NCBI RefSeq assembly: GCF_013141695.1
Contig: NZ_WHNY01000075.1
Location: 372,001 to 436,000 of the forward strand
DNA length: 64,000 bases
Reading direction: 5' to 3'
Origin: Paenibacillus plantarum
Lineage (GTDB): Bacteria; Bacillota; Bacilli; Paenibacillales; NBRC-103111
The translations under genes were made by a program, and so were the position numbers. Position 1 is the first letter of the stretch, and each line of letters opens with the position of its first letter. Shown here piece by piece: positions 32,345 to 40,657 of this stretch. Under the pieces are notes generated by a model that saw only the letters and a list, made by a program, of their open reading frames with translations, searched no databases and was not told the origin of the DNA.

Positions 32345-33739
32345 TTAGTTAGATTCTGTAGTAGTTGCAGCTAATGCAGCTAGCTTCAACCAGTAACGAC
32401 TAATCGTCTCTGTCCCATTGTCCCAGTTCATCAAATGGAAATGCTCATTCGGAGCATGAAGATTCTCCCCAGGTAGCCCAAAGCCCATAAGTACAACAGG
32501 TGCGTCTAAGACGCGACCTAACACTTCGACAATCGGAATCGACCCTCCGCTACGTGTATAGACAGGCCACTCACTGAAAGTTTCTTCATAGGCTTCTGCC
32601 GCCGCTACCATAACGGGCTCATCAATCGGTGTAATGAATGGATTCCCCCGTAGTTGGCGATCTAACGTAACCGACACGCCAGGAAGAGATTGTGCATGAA
32701 TATGGGCTTCGACCAGATTCATGATTTCCTCAGGGACCTGCGCAGCGACGAGGCGACATGCAATTTTGGCAGTAGCTCGATTGGGAATGATAGGTTTAAT
32801 CCCTTCACCCTGGAAGCCGCCACTAACAGATGTGATTTCAAGCGTAGGACGGGACGTCGTTTGCTCATAAAAGGAGAAACCTTTCTCCCCATAAAGCTCT
32901 GTGACGTTCAAATTCGTGCGAACCTTGTTTTCATCAGGCTCGACTTTCTTGAAAGCTTCGCGCTCTTTGTCCGAAAGTTCGATTACACGGTCATAGAACC
33001 CTTGCACGGCTACACGGCCATTCTCGTCGTGAAAGGAGCTTAACAGTTTGGTCATTGCATGAATCGGATTCTGTACGGCACCGCCGAAAAGACCAGAATG
33101 CAGATCACTATTCGCGCCATCGATCGTGATTTCGAACCCTGCTAAGCCACGAAGTCCATACATGAGTGCTGGTTTACCAGGACCGTGCATTTGTGTATCA
33201 GAAAGTACGATGGAATCAGCTTGCAGTTTAGCTGCATGTTCCTCAACAAAGGCAGGGAGATTCTTACTAGCAATTTCCTCTTCACCCTCGATGCAGAATT
33301 TAACGTTAACCGGAAGTGAGCCCTGTGTTTGTAGAAAGGCTTCAACAACCTTCACATAAAGCAGCAGTTGGCCTTTGTCATCCGTACTACCACGACCAAA
33401 CAGCTTCTTATCACGGATTACGGGTTCAAAAGGAGGCGTTTCCCACAATTCTAATGGCTCAGCAGGTTGCACATCATAATGACCATAAATCAGTACCGTC
33501 GGTTTGCCGGGGGCATGTAACCAATCGGCATAAACGACAGGGTGGCCTTTCGTAGGCATAATTTCAATGTTTTCAAGTCCAGCCTTTTGTAAAGATTGAG
33601 CCGTCCACTCCGCGCATTTCAGCATATCCGGTTGATGCTGGGCAACTGCACTTATGCTAGGAATTCGTAAGAATGCCATGAGTTCGTTTATATGTTCATC
33701 CCTATGCGTGAGTAGGTAGCTTTTGATTGTTTCGATCAT
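32345..33739 (-). CDS. M20 family dipeptidase
   Basis: A 464-residue zinc peptidase. Metal-site motifs: VLIYGHYDVQPAEP, FGRGSTDDKGQLLLYV, EGEEEIASKNL, GPGKPALMYGLRG and a C-terminal NEHFHLMNW. An inserted dimerisation domain lies mid-protein. It cleaves dipeptides or carnosine-like substrates; specificity unknown. AAAGGAG before ATG 33739 sets the start, 14 codons inside the longest frame. Confidence 0.88.
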   Translation of the reverse strand: MIETIKSYLLTHRDEHINELMAFLRIPSISAVAQHQPDMLKCAEWTAQSLQKAGLENIEIMPTKGHPVVYADWLHAPGKPTVLIYGHYDVQPAEPLELWETPPFEPVIRDKKLFGRGSTDDKGQLLLYVKVVEAFLQTQGSLPVNVKFCIEGEEEIASKNLPAFVEEHAAKLQADSIVLSDTQMHGPGKPALMYGLRGLAGFEITIDGANSDLHSGLFGGAVQNPIHAMTKLLSSFHDENGRVAVQGFYDRVIELSDKEREAFKKVEPDENKVRTNLNVTELYGEKGFSFYEQTTSRPTLEITSVSGGFQGEGIKPIIPNRATAKIACRLVAAQVPEEIMNLVEAHIHAQSLPGVSVTLDRQLRGNPFITPIDEPVMVAAAEAYEETFSEWPVYTRSGGSIPIVEVLGRVLDAPVVLMGFGLPGENLHAPNEHFHLMNWDNGTETISRYWLKLAALAATTTESN

Positions 33740-33830
33740 GGGTGTTTTCTCCTTTTTGTACTGCCAAAATAGTCTACTCACTTAACTTCCCCAAAAACAG
33801 GGAAAATCCTGCTATGCTTGTAAACCGTCA

Positions 33831-33861
33831 CATTTTATTTGTCATATGGTCAAATAAAATG
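33831..33861. promoter_or_regulatory. Perfect 11-bp inverted repeat upstream of the dipeptidase gene
   Basis: CATTTTATTTG (33831-33841) and CAAATAAAATG (33851-33861) around a 9-nt centre containing CATATG. It lies ~90 bases before the dipeptidase start and ~100 bases before the small ORF at 33965, so it could be an operator for either. Confidence 0.5.
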
Positions 33862-33964
33862 GATTTTTCCATATTTAAGATCATCTTTGGACAATGCGGC
33901 TAATAAGAGATCCTTTATATGGATAAGCTAAAAGTAACGATCTGACTACAATGGAGGGACATGC

Positions 33965-34129
33965 ATGAATTGGATATATTGGGCGAAATTATACGATTCG
34001 AAGTTCCAAGCGGGCTGTTTAGCGAAACGTATGGAAGAGGATTGGTGGATCTATGGGTATGAGTGCCCGCAGGAAGTTGAGGTTTATAAGTCGAAGAAAG
34101 GACGCTTTGGCGTCAGATACAATACATAA
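33965..34129 (+). CDS. Small 54-residue protein of unknown function
   Basis: ATG 33965 lies six bases after GGAGGG (33953-33958) and opens a frame of 54 codons ending at TAA 34127. The product starts MNWIYWAKLYDSKFQAGCLAKR and continues with MEEDWWIYGYECPQEVEVYK and a basic end (KSKKGRFGVRYNT). It is rich in Trp and Tyr, has two Cys and no membrane segment. The composition looks like a genuine protein rather than random sequence. I do not recognise the family. Confidence 0.6.
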   Translation: MNWIYWAKLYDSKFQAGCLAKRMEEDWWIYGYECPQEVEVYKSKKGRFGVRYNT

Positions 34130-34157
34130 ATGAAATGATTATGCATAAAATTAACGC

Positions 34158-34187
34158 TTGACTAAGCCATCTCCGTTGGTGTATATT
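34158..34187 (+). promoter_or_regulatory. Promoter of the tRNA pair
   Basis: TTGACT (34158-34163), an 18-nt spacer and TATATT (34182-34187), about 30 bases before the first tRNA. Confidence 0.65.
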
Positions 34188-34218
34188 TATTTTTGTCGCT
34201 GTTGAGCGGCATACATGA

Positions 34219-34295
34219 CGCGGGGTGGAGCAGCTCGGTAGCTCGTCGGGCTCATAACCCGAAGGCCGCAGGTTCAAATCCTGCCCCCGCAACCA
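34219..34295 (+). tRNA. Initiator tRNA-fMet (CAU)
   Basis: Acceptor CGCGGGG with CCCCGCA leaves the C1-A72 mismatch that marks initiators. The anticodon stem carries three G-C pairs (CGGG CTCATAA CCCG), and CCA is encoded at the 3' end. GGTTCAAATC T-loop is intact. Confidence 0.93.
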
Positions 34296-34305
34296 AATTT
34301 CATTA

Positions 34306-34379
34306 GGGCCTATAGCTCAGTTGGTTAGAGCGGTCGGCTCATAACCGATTGGTCGGGGGTTCGAGTCCCTCTGGGCCCA
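34306..34379 (+). tRNA. tRNA with CAU anticodon (Ile2 more likely than elongator Met)
   Basis: A complete cloverleaf: acceptor GGGCCTA/TGGGCCC, D-loop TAGCTCAGTTGGTTAGAGC, anticodon loop GCTCATAAC, T-loop GGTTCGAGTCC, discriminator A, no encoded CCA. The anticodon arm GGCTCATAACC and the C4-G69 and C5-G68 pairs resemble tRNA-Ile(CAU), which TilS converts to lysidine, more than Bacillus elongator Met. The anticodon alone cannot decide. Confidence 0.85.
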
Positions 34380-34387
34380 TAGCACGG

Positions 34388-34416
34388 AAACCCTTGGTAT
34401 ATAAGGGTTTTTATTT
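34388..34416 (+). terminator. Terminator after the tRNA pair
   Basis: AAACCCTT-GGTATAT-AAGGGTTT then TTATTTATTTT. Confidence 0.8.
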
Positions 34417-34431
34417 ATTTTAAAGACAAAA

Positions 34432-34477
34432 CAAGCCTCTCGTTCTCATCATGTTTTGATGGGAATGAGGGGCTTGC
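34432..34477 (-). terminator. Terminator of the membrane-protein gene at 34.5 kb
   Basis: AAGCC...TCATCA / TGATGG...GGCTT stem; on the minus strand it is followed by TTTTGTCTTT. Confidence 0.7.
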
Positions 34478-34509
34478 TCTTGTTTGTGCACGCTAATGCA
34501 CAGTGCTTT

Positions 34510-35121
34510 TTATTCGTATTGTTTTAACTGTTTCAGCAGGGTCCCCCAGATTCTCAACCCCGTCACCCATAGCGTCACGGCTGAGCCGAAACCAATAATC
34601 GTAGACATCATAATGATAGACACATTGCCAAACGTAGCGTTGATGGGTAAAAACAATGAAATGATGCCTAGCATACACATGACAATACCCGTACCATAAT
34701 AAAATTTTTCTCGAAATAATGTAGCTAGAGGAAAGAAATGAATGCCAACAATCATCGCCATGACAGGGAAAAAGACTTCAAAATGATTGAGCGTATTGCA
34801 AATGACACTGGCAAGAAAGATCGCAACACCTTCCAATCCAAATATCAAACCGAATTTTCGATTTATTCGTTTCGTGTCTTCTTTTTCTTTCGGTGTAACA
34901 GCATGATTCATGCTACGAGATTTAACAAAAAGTGAAATGGCTCCGCTCAGTAAGATAATTGTTACAATAGCTGAAAGTACAAGTGGCCATGGAGCTCCAA
35001 GTTGATGTGACCCAACAATACCAATAGATGCCCAGAGCGCGCCAAAGAAAGTCATGAACATGACACCATTGGCAGCTCCTAGGACAGCTGATTTAGACGG
35101 TTTTACAAATTCACTCATCAT
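34510..35121 (-). CDS. Multi-pass membrane protein of unknown function
   Basis: A 203-residue protein with about six hydrophobic segments (residues ~15-35, 45-65, 90-108, 112-132, 140-158, 165-185) and short basic loops (KSRSMNHAVTPKEKEDTKRINRK). No catalytic motif. It stands alone between the tRNA pair and the secreted-protein/ABC/two-component run. GGAG eight bases before ATG supports the start. Family not recognised. Confidence 0.7.
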   Translation of the reverse strand: MMSEFVKPSKSAVLGAANGVMFMTFFGALWASIGIVGSHQLGAPWPLVLSAIVTIILLSGAISLFVKSRSMNHAVTPKEKEDTKRINRKFGLIFGLEGVAIFLASVICNTLNHFEVFFPVMAMIVGIHFFPLATLFREKFYYGTGIVMCMLGIISLFLPINATFGNVSIIMMSTIIGFGSAVTLWVTGLRIWGTLLKQLKQYE

Positions 35122-35188
35122 TCATCATACTCCAATCATTTAAATTTAGTTTCTACGCAGTCATGTAAAGAGTTAATACTTTGTTAAT

Positions 35189-35247
35189 AATCCATTTAGA
35201 TGGATTCAATAAGCGTATAATATAATAACTAGTAAGGAAACGTTTCC
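35189..35247 (+). promoter_or_regulatory. Promoter region with two inverted repeats
   Basis: AATCCAT-TTAG-ATGGATT (35189-35206) lies just before a -10 TATAAT (35216-35221). A perfect 12-bp palindrome GGAAACGTTTCC (35236-35247) lies just after it, about 30 bases before the secreted-protein start. The palindrome looks like a repressor operator; it lacks the TG...CA ends of a classical cre site. Confidence 0.55.
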
Positions 35248-35276
35248 CGCAAATTGTTTTAAAAAGGAGAAGAGAA

Positions 35277-36530
35277 ATGAAACTTAGCAAAAAATCAATT
35301 ACAGTACTTTCTTTCACAGTTGGAGCCTGTTTATTTGTATCTACCGCTTTCGCTGATGCGATGCTTGGATCCGGGTACGACCGGCTGAAGGGTTCAGTCA
35401 AAAATACAGCTTCTATGATGGAAAATGGTTTAAACAATTATACGGTTGAGACGCTGTATACATTGAAAGATAATGATCAAATTTTGCTTCAATCGTCTAA
35501 TTTCCAGAAGATGGATACGGTGAACCAAGTAAAAGAGAATAACGAGGTAACGAAAAACGCCAAAGGTGAAACGACCTCCAGATATAACTATGCTGACAAG
35601 AAACAATCCATTGACAAAAACGAATTTGACAATACATATTATGTATTTGACTATTCGGATGAGATGAACCGGAACCGTAAGGGGCCAGCCGATTTCCGTA
35701 ATCCTTTTAAAGAAAAGGGAGCAACTGAGGTTGAGAAAATCGTTGATGCGGTAGTTGGCTCATTGAAAGATTATGTACAAGTTGAAGAAGGAGCAGACGG
35801 CGGTAAAGTGTTCTCCGGAAGTTTGTCCGAGGCACAAGTACCGGCCATCGTGAATGCAGTCTCCTCCTTCGGTATCAAGCAAATGCTGGGTAATGAAAGA
35901 GATTTACCAGACATAGAGAGCGATATTTTCGTGAAAAAGGTTGTAGGTTCGGCGAATGAGAACAAAGGTGGCTATCTAGAAAATCTGACGGGTGAGATCA
36001 CGCTGTCGGGAAAAGATAAAAATGGGGTTCAGCATGACTTAAACCTCAATGTCATGTTAAAGATTTCTAATATTGGCAGTACGAAGATTACCAAGCCTGA
36101 TCTAACCACGGCTAAGGTTGAGAAGGTTAGTCATAATGGCGGATTCAGCTCTAAATATGTGGGAACCTATCAAAATGATATTATTATGGACAAAGACGGT
36201 AAGTTCACAAAAATTGGCGAGAGAACAGTTAAAATCACAAGTGTAGATGGAGACAAAGTAGCAGGAACTTATTCCGAAACCGTAAATCCTGGTTTTGAGA
36301 GCGAGTATCCAAACAAGGATGTATTCAATTTCGAATTCAACATGGCAACATCTCCAATGTTTACTTACACGGATTCGAAGGGTGAACAAAAGCAAGGTAT
36401 GGTTCATCCCAACCAAACAGGTAAAATTTATTTTGATATGAATCTAGAGATTAGCGATAAAAATGCTTACAAACAAAGCAATAGCATGAAGCCTTTTTAT
36501 GATGGCGAATTTAGCCGCGTATTTGAATAG
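35277..36530 (+). CDS. Secreted protein of unknown function
   Basis: A 417-residue protein with a Sec signal peptide (KLSKKSITVLSFTVGACLFVSTAFA, cleavage likely after AFA at residue ~26). The mature part is hydrophilic and Lys/Asn/Asp rich, with no Cys and no recognised domain; the phrase ENGLNNYTVETLYTLKDNDQ follows the leader. It directly precedes an ABC transporter and two-component system, though a terminator lies between. AAAAGGAGA precedes the ATG. Confidence 0.8.
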   Translation: MKLSKKSITVLSFTVGACLFVSTAFADAMLGSGYDRLKGSVKNTASMMENGLNNYTVETLYTLKDNDQILLQSSNFQKMDTVNQVKENNEVTKNAKGETTSRYNYADKKQSIDKNEFDNTYYVFDYSDEMNRNRKGPADFRNPFKEKGATEVEKIVDAVVGSLKDYVQVEEGADGGKVFSGSLSEAQVPAIVNAVSSFGIKQMLGNERDLPDIESDIFVKKVVGSANENKGGYLENLTGEITLSGKDKNGVQHDLNLNVMLKISNIGSTKITKPDLTTAKVEKVSHNGGFSSKYVGTYQNDIIMDKDGKFTKIGERTVKITSVDGDKVAGTYSETVNPGFESEYPNKDVFNFEFNMATSPMFTYTDSKGEQKQGMVHPNQTGKIYFDMNLEISDKNAYKQSNSMKPFYDGEFSRVFE

Positions 36531-36536
36531 AAATGA

Positions 36537-36576
36537 TTCTCAGGAGGCGGCGTATAGCGGCTTCCTGAGATTTTTT
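36537..36576 (+). terminator. Terminator between the secreted protein and the ABC genes
   Basis: TCTCAGGAG...CTTCCTGAGA then six T. Leaky read-through would couple the units. Confidence 0.8.
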
Positions 36577-36590
36577 AGGGAGATGATGAA

Positions 36591-37316
36591 TTGTCAGTCA
36601 AGGCGATTGAAATAACGGGCTTAACGAAGTCATTTACAAATGGCCGAGGAATCAGCGATTTAAATCTAGAGGTAGATCAAGGGGATATATTCGGTTTTCT
36701 TGGACCGAATGGTGCTGGGAAGACGACAGCGATGAAGATGATTACAGGACTTATGAAGCCCGATCAAGGCGATGTGAAGATTTTCGGAGCGAGCGTGGCA
36801 GATGACTATGTCAATGCAATGAAGCATGTAGGCTGTATCATTGAAACAGCGGAATCGTATCCCTATTTGACGGCAAATGAAAACTTGAGACTGTTTGCAA
36901 GATTTTATCCTGACATCGATCAGCGAAGAATTGACGAATGTCTTGAAATCACAGGGATGCTGAAATATAAAAACGAGAAATCACAGAAATTTTCGCTCGG
37001 GATGAAACAACGATTGGGGATAGCGGCTGCGATTCTTTCGAGACCGAAACTGTTAATTTTGGACGAGCCTTTAAACGGATTGGACGTGGAAGGGATGCTG
37101 GAGATGAGAAAGTTGATCAAACAGCTGTCCCAGGAAGGCACGACTTTCTTTATATCCAGCCACTTGATTCATGATGTGGAATTAACGTGTTCGAGAATCG
37201 GGATTATTTATGGCGGCAAGTTGGTTAACGTCGATTATACCCAAAATATTCTGTCATTTTATTCATCGCTTGAGAATTATTTTGTTAGTGAGGTGGACAG
37301 GAATGGTAGGCTTTAA
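36591..37316 (+). CDS. ABC transporter ATP-binding protein, BcrA-like
   Basis: A 241-residue ATPase: Walker A GPNGAGKTT, signature SLGMKQRLGIA (the BcrA/bacitracin-type variant), Walker B LLILDEPLNGLD, switch His ISSHLIHDVE. TTG start after GGGAGATGATGAA. The last 14 bases overlap the permease gene. Probably energises export of, or resistance to, a membrane-active compound. Confidence 0.88.
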   Translation: MSVKAIEITGLTKSFTNGRGISDLNLEVDQGDIFGFLGPNGAGKTTAMKMITGLMKPDQGDVKIFGASVADDYVNAMKHVGCIIETAESYPYLTANENLRLFARFYPDIDQRRIDECLEITGMLKYKNEKSQKFSLGMKQRLGIAAAILSRPKLLILDEPLNGLDVEGMLEMRKLIKQLSQEGTTFFISSHLIHDVELTCSRIGIIYGGKLVNVDYTQNILSFYSSLENYFVSEVDRNGRL

Positions 37317-38055
37317 AGCTGCATTTATGAATGAATCTGTGAAGCTGCTTAAAAAGAAAAAAATTATGGCAGCGGCGATACTATCCATTCTTGCCGTAGT
37401 GATCGGTCAAATTGCGGTAACAACGATTAAGCATGGCCTTGGATTGAGAGTTGTAGGGAGTGTTGAATTTCCTATAGCCGTACTGACGTTTATTGCCTAT
37501 ACGCTATTACCGTTATTTGCGATATTTGTAGCGATTGATATGTTTAATGGTGAATCCTCGTCGAACACGATGAAAATAACGCTTCTAAGACCAGTGTCCA
37601 GATTCGGCGTATTTAGCGCAAAAGTTTTGAATTTAGCGCTGTTTATTGCTGGCAACTTGTTGTTTATTATGGTCCTTTCGCTAATAGCTGGGTTTGTATT
37701 CAACCCTTCGTCCGCCAGTTTGGTTGGAATCGTAAAGGTACTTGTGTCATATGGTTTAACGTTTTTCCCTGTATTTGTGTTTGCACTTATTGTCGTGCTG
37801 TTAGCGAATGTAATTCAAGGAGGACTAGCCGTATTTTTCCTATCCATACTTGTGTTTATTGGCTTTAACTTCCTAGGCATTGTATTCTCATCTTATTCGA
37901 GTTTTTTTATTACGTCGATGTTTGACTGGTATACCCTTTGGATATCTGAATCCATCAATATCTTCAAAATAAGCCGCCAGATTCTAATTATGCTCGGTTG
38001 TGGTATCATGTTATTTACTACGGGGTATTACTTGTTTGACAGAAAGGACATATAG
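37303..38055 (+). CDS. ABC transporter permease, ABC-2 type
   Basis: A ~250-residue protein with six predicted helices (first KIMAAAILSILAVVIGQIAV; last ILIMLGCGIMLFTTGYYLF), typical of BcrB-like permeases. AGGTGG before ATG 37303 sets the start; the open frame extends 93 bases upstream inside the ATPase gene without a Shine-Dalgarno. Pairs with the preceding ATPase. Confidence 0.85.
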   Translation: MVGFKAAFMNESVKLLKKKKIMAAAILSILAVVIGQIAVTTIKHGLGLRVVGSVEFPIAVLTFIAYTLLPLFAIFVAIDMFNGESSSNTMKITLLRPVSRFGVFSAKVLNLALFIAGNLLFIMVLSLIAGFVFNPSSASLVGIVKVLVSYGLTFFPVFVFALIVVLLANVIQGGLAVFFLSILVFIGFNFLGIVFSSYSSFFITSMFDWYTLWISESINIFKISRQILIMLGCGIMLFTTGYYLFDRKDI

Positions 38056-38067
38056 AAAGGAATCTAC

Positions 38068-39492
38068 ATGCACTTAACAAAACGTTTTTTCACGATGAAT
38101 ACGCTGGCTGTGCTGTTTTCCATTGGTTTGACGATCTTGGCTGTCATTATTTTTGTTGCTACGTATACGAAAGTTTTGGGCCGTGAAGCCGGTATAGAGC
38201 AGTTCCAACGAGCGTTTGAGGTTCGTGCAGCCATTAGTGAGATCAAAAAAGAAGCGCTGACCCTAGGGTTCGAGGGACTCCTTGATAAGACCTATCAACA
38301 AGACCTCACTGATCGTGTGAACGTTTTGAATGCCAGTGCGATCCTTATTGTGGGTAGAGAGGTAATGTTCGCCACACAGCATTTTAATAAGATAGATATA
38401 GAGAAAAGCTTAATGCTGTCCAGTGAGTCTAATCGCAATGAAATCGAGCTTGATGGCCAAACGTATTTGTTTAACCGAGCGGATTTCAAACTGTCATCTG
38501 GTGATTCGGGTATTCTGCTCCTGCTTGCGCCAATCAAGGTGAATACAAAGGTATATTGGATGCTTGGCATCTTTACGATTGGTTTTTTCACCGTTGTATT
38601 TTTGCTGATGAATGCTTGGATTTCCTATAAATTCTCACGAAGTATCATCATTCCGATCTCCAGATTAAAAGATGCCGCGGTTAAAATTAGGGAAGGCGAT
38701 CTTAGTGGCGAGATTTCCGAGGATGGCGAGGGCGAAATTCGGGAATTAGGGATAACTTTGGAGTTAATGCGAATCAAATTGAAGGAATCTGTGTATTTGC
38801 AGCAAAAATATGATGATAATCGAAAGTTTCTAGTTTCAAGTATTTCACATGACTTAAAGACGCCTGTGACTTCCATTAAAGGCTATATCGAAGGCATTAT
38901 TGATGGCGTAGCTAAGACGCCTGAGAAGATGGAGGAATATCTGGAAACCGCCCGTTCCAAGGCTATTTTGGTCAATGCGATGATTGATGATCTTCTCTTA
39001 TATTCTAAACTCGATTTGAATCAGCTTCCTTACCATTTTGAAAAGAGCGATTTGACCAGTTATTTCGAGGATTGTGTTGCTGATCATAAATATGAATGTG
39101 AGAAGGCGAATGTAGCCATTGCCTTAATAAATGAATTAAAAGAGCCTGTCAAAGTATTAATTGATGGCGAAAGATTAAAGAGGGTCGTGCAAAACATCAT
39201 TGACAATGCCATGACATATGCCGGAAAAGCAAATGGCAAGATAGACATCATACTAAGAGAAACTAGAACATCTGCGATTATTGAAATTAAAGATAACGGT
39301 AATGGCATACCCGAGGACAAGCTTCCTTTTATATTTGAACGATTTTATCAGGTAGATCCTTCAAGAAAGAATGGAAGTGGACTGGGTCTAGCTATAGCAA
39401 AGCAAATTATTGAAGGGCACGACGGGAAAATATGGGCAAAGAGCGCTGTAGGTGAGGGAACTGGAATTATGATTTCACTTAAAAAGTTCTAA
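38068..39492 (+). CDS. Membrane sensor histidine kinase
   Basis: A 474-residue kinase with TM1 ~residues 10-32, an extracellular sensor domain ~33-168, TM2 ~169-190, HAMP (SRSIIIPISRLKDAAVKIREGDLSG) and a dimerisation/phosphoacceptor His in SSISHDLKTPVTSI (~residue 260). The HATPase domain has N box QNIIDNAMTYA, G1 DNGNGIP and G2 GSGLGLAIAK. It precedes its response regulator, the reverse of the more common order. Starts 12 bases after the permease, so probably cotranscribed. Confidence 0.92.
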   Translation: MHLTKRFFTMNTLAVLFSIGLTILAVIIFVATYTKVLGREAGIEQFQRAFEVRAAISEIKKEALTLGFEGLLDKTYQQDLTDRVNVLNASAILIVGREVMFATQHFNKIDIEKSLMLSSESNRNEIELDGQTYLFNRADFKLSSGDSGILLLLAPIKVNTKVYWMLGIFTIGFFTVVFLLMNAWISYKFSRSIIIPISRLKDAAVKIREGDLSGEISEDGEGEIRELGITLELMRIKLKESVYLQQKYDDNRKFLVSSISHDLKTPVTSIKGYIEGIIDGVAKTPEKMEEYLETARSKAILVNAMIDDLLLYSKLDLNQLPYHFEKSDLTSYFEDCVADHKYECEKANVAIALINELKEPVKVLIDGERLKRVVQNIIDNAMTYAGKANGKIDIILRETRTSAIIEIKDNGNGIPEDKLPFIFERFYQVDPSRKNGSGLGLAIAKQIIEGHDGKIWAKSAVGEGTGIMISLKKF

Positions 39493-39507
39493 ACATGTTC
39501 GGAGGTT

Positions 39508-40206
39508 ATGATGAAAAGAATTTTGATTGTCGAGGATGACCAGAGCATTGCCAATTTGCAAAGAGATTATCTGGAGTTAAGCGGTTATACCGTTAAGATG
39601 GTAAACAACGGTACGGATGGTCTGAGAGCACTCAAGGAGGAAGAATTTGAGCTTGTTATCTTAGATATCATGCTGCCCGATATAGATGGATTTGAAGTAT
39701 TGAGAAGCATTCGTGAGCATGATGATATTCCCGTGCTTCTAGTATCCGCAAGAGCAGAGGAAATTTACAAAGTGAATGGACTTGGCCTCGGTGCGGACGA
39801 TTATATTACGAAGCCATTCAGCTCAGGTGAGCTTGTGGCACGAGTAAGTGCTCATCTGAAGAAGTTCGAGCGGATGAAGGAGCGGTTCGGTAAAGGCATG
39901 GAAGGGAGCTCGATCCAGATCAGGGGTCTTGAGCTTCAGAAGGATGCCAGACGTGTATTTGTGAACGGAAATGAAGTGGTTCTGGCTCAAAAGGAATTTG
40001 ACCTGCTGCTGTTTCTTGTCCAATATCCTAATCGGGTATTTGGCAAGGAAGAGTTATTCGAGCGGATCTGGGGAATGGATGCGATGAGTGACGCCTCTAC
40101 GGTAACGGTCCATATTGCTAGAATTAGGGAGAAAATCGAGGAAACTCCTTCTAAACCTCAATACATAGGAACTGTTTGGGGATCTGGGTATAGATTTATG
40201 GTATAG
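39508..40206 (+). CDS. OmpR-family response regulator
   Basis: A 232-residue regulator. The receiver has the phosphoacceptor Asp (~53) in LVILDIMLPDIDG and the conserved Lys in DDYITKPFS; the C-terminal winged helix ends IGTVWGSGYRFMV. It follows the kinase by 15 bases. Likely controls the ABC transporter and perhaps the secreted-protein gene. Confidence 0.94.
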   Translation: MMKRILIVEDDQSIANLQRDYLELSGYTVKMVNNGTDGLRALKEEEFELVILDIMLPDIDGFEVLRSIREHDDIPVLLVSARAEEIYKVNGLGLGADDYITKPFSSGELVARVSAHLKKFERMKERFGKGMEGSSIQIRGLELQKDARRVFVNGNEVVLAQKEFDLLLFLVQYPNRVFGKEELFERIWGMDAMSDASTVTVHIARIREKIEETPSKPQYIGTVWGSGYRFMV

Positions 40207-40238
40207 TAAATAGGATACTTGGCCCGAAGGAGTACGAT

Positions 40239-40517
40239 ATGTGCCGAAATATTAAACCACTTTTCAACTATGAACCGGTCGTGACAGAGGATGAAGTTCG
40301 GGCGGCGTCGCTGCAATTTGTGCGCAAGATCTCTGGGTTTACGGAGCCTTCAAAGGTGAATGAAGCTGCGTTTCAGTTGGCTGTGCAAGAAGTAGCTTTG
40401 GCAGCACAGAAGCTCATGGATTCATTGGTTACGAATGCGGAGCCTCGGAATCGAGAAGTAGAAGCGCAGCGAGCCAAAGAACGAAATGCCATTCGCTTCG
40501 GCACGAAGGAAGTTTAA
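40239..40517 (+). CDS. DUF2277 family protein
   Basis: A 92-residue protein starting MCRNIKPLFNYEPVVTEDEVRAASLQFVRKISGFTEPSKVNEAAF, which matches DUF2277 throughout. Such proteins are widespread, with a conserved N-terminal Met-Cys-Arg-Asn-Ile; function unknown. AAGGAG precedes the ATG. It may be a separate unit after the response regulator. Confidence 0.85.
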   Translation: MCRNIKPLFNYEPVVTEDEVRAASLQFVRKISGFTEPSKVNEAAFQLAVQEVALAAQKLMDSLVTNAEPRNREVEAQRAKERNAIRFGTKEV

Positions 40518-40532
40518 TGGATTGTAGGAATG

Positions 40533-40562
40533 GGCATATCTCCATGGAGATATGCCTTTTTT
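40533..40562 (+). terminator. Terminator after the DUF2277 gene
   Basis: Perfect palindrome GGCATATCTCC-AT-GGAGATATGCC then six T. A second imperfect hairpin (AAGAACGGGAC...GTCTCGTTCTT) follows at 40569-40616 and also ends in T. Confidence 0.88.
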
Positions 40563-40657
40563 CATGCCCAAGAACGGGACTTTAGACGCCTGATGGTGTC
40601 GGGTCTCGTTCTTTTGGCATATGCTGTGAATACCAATTCGAAAGTAGGTGATGGCAA

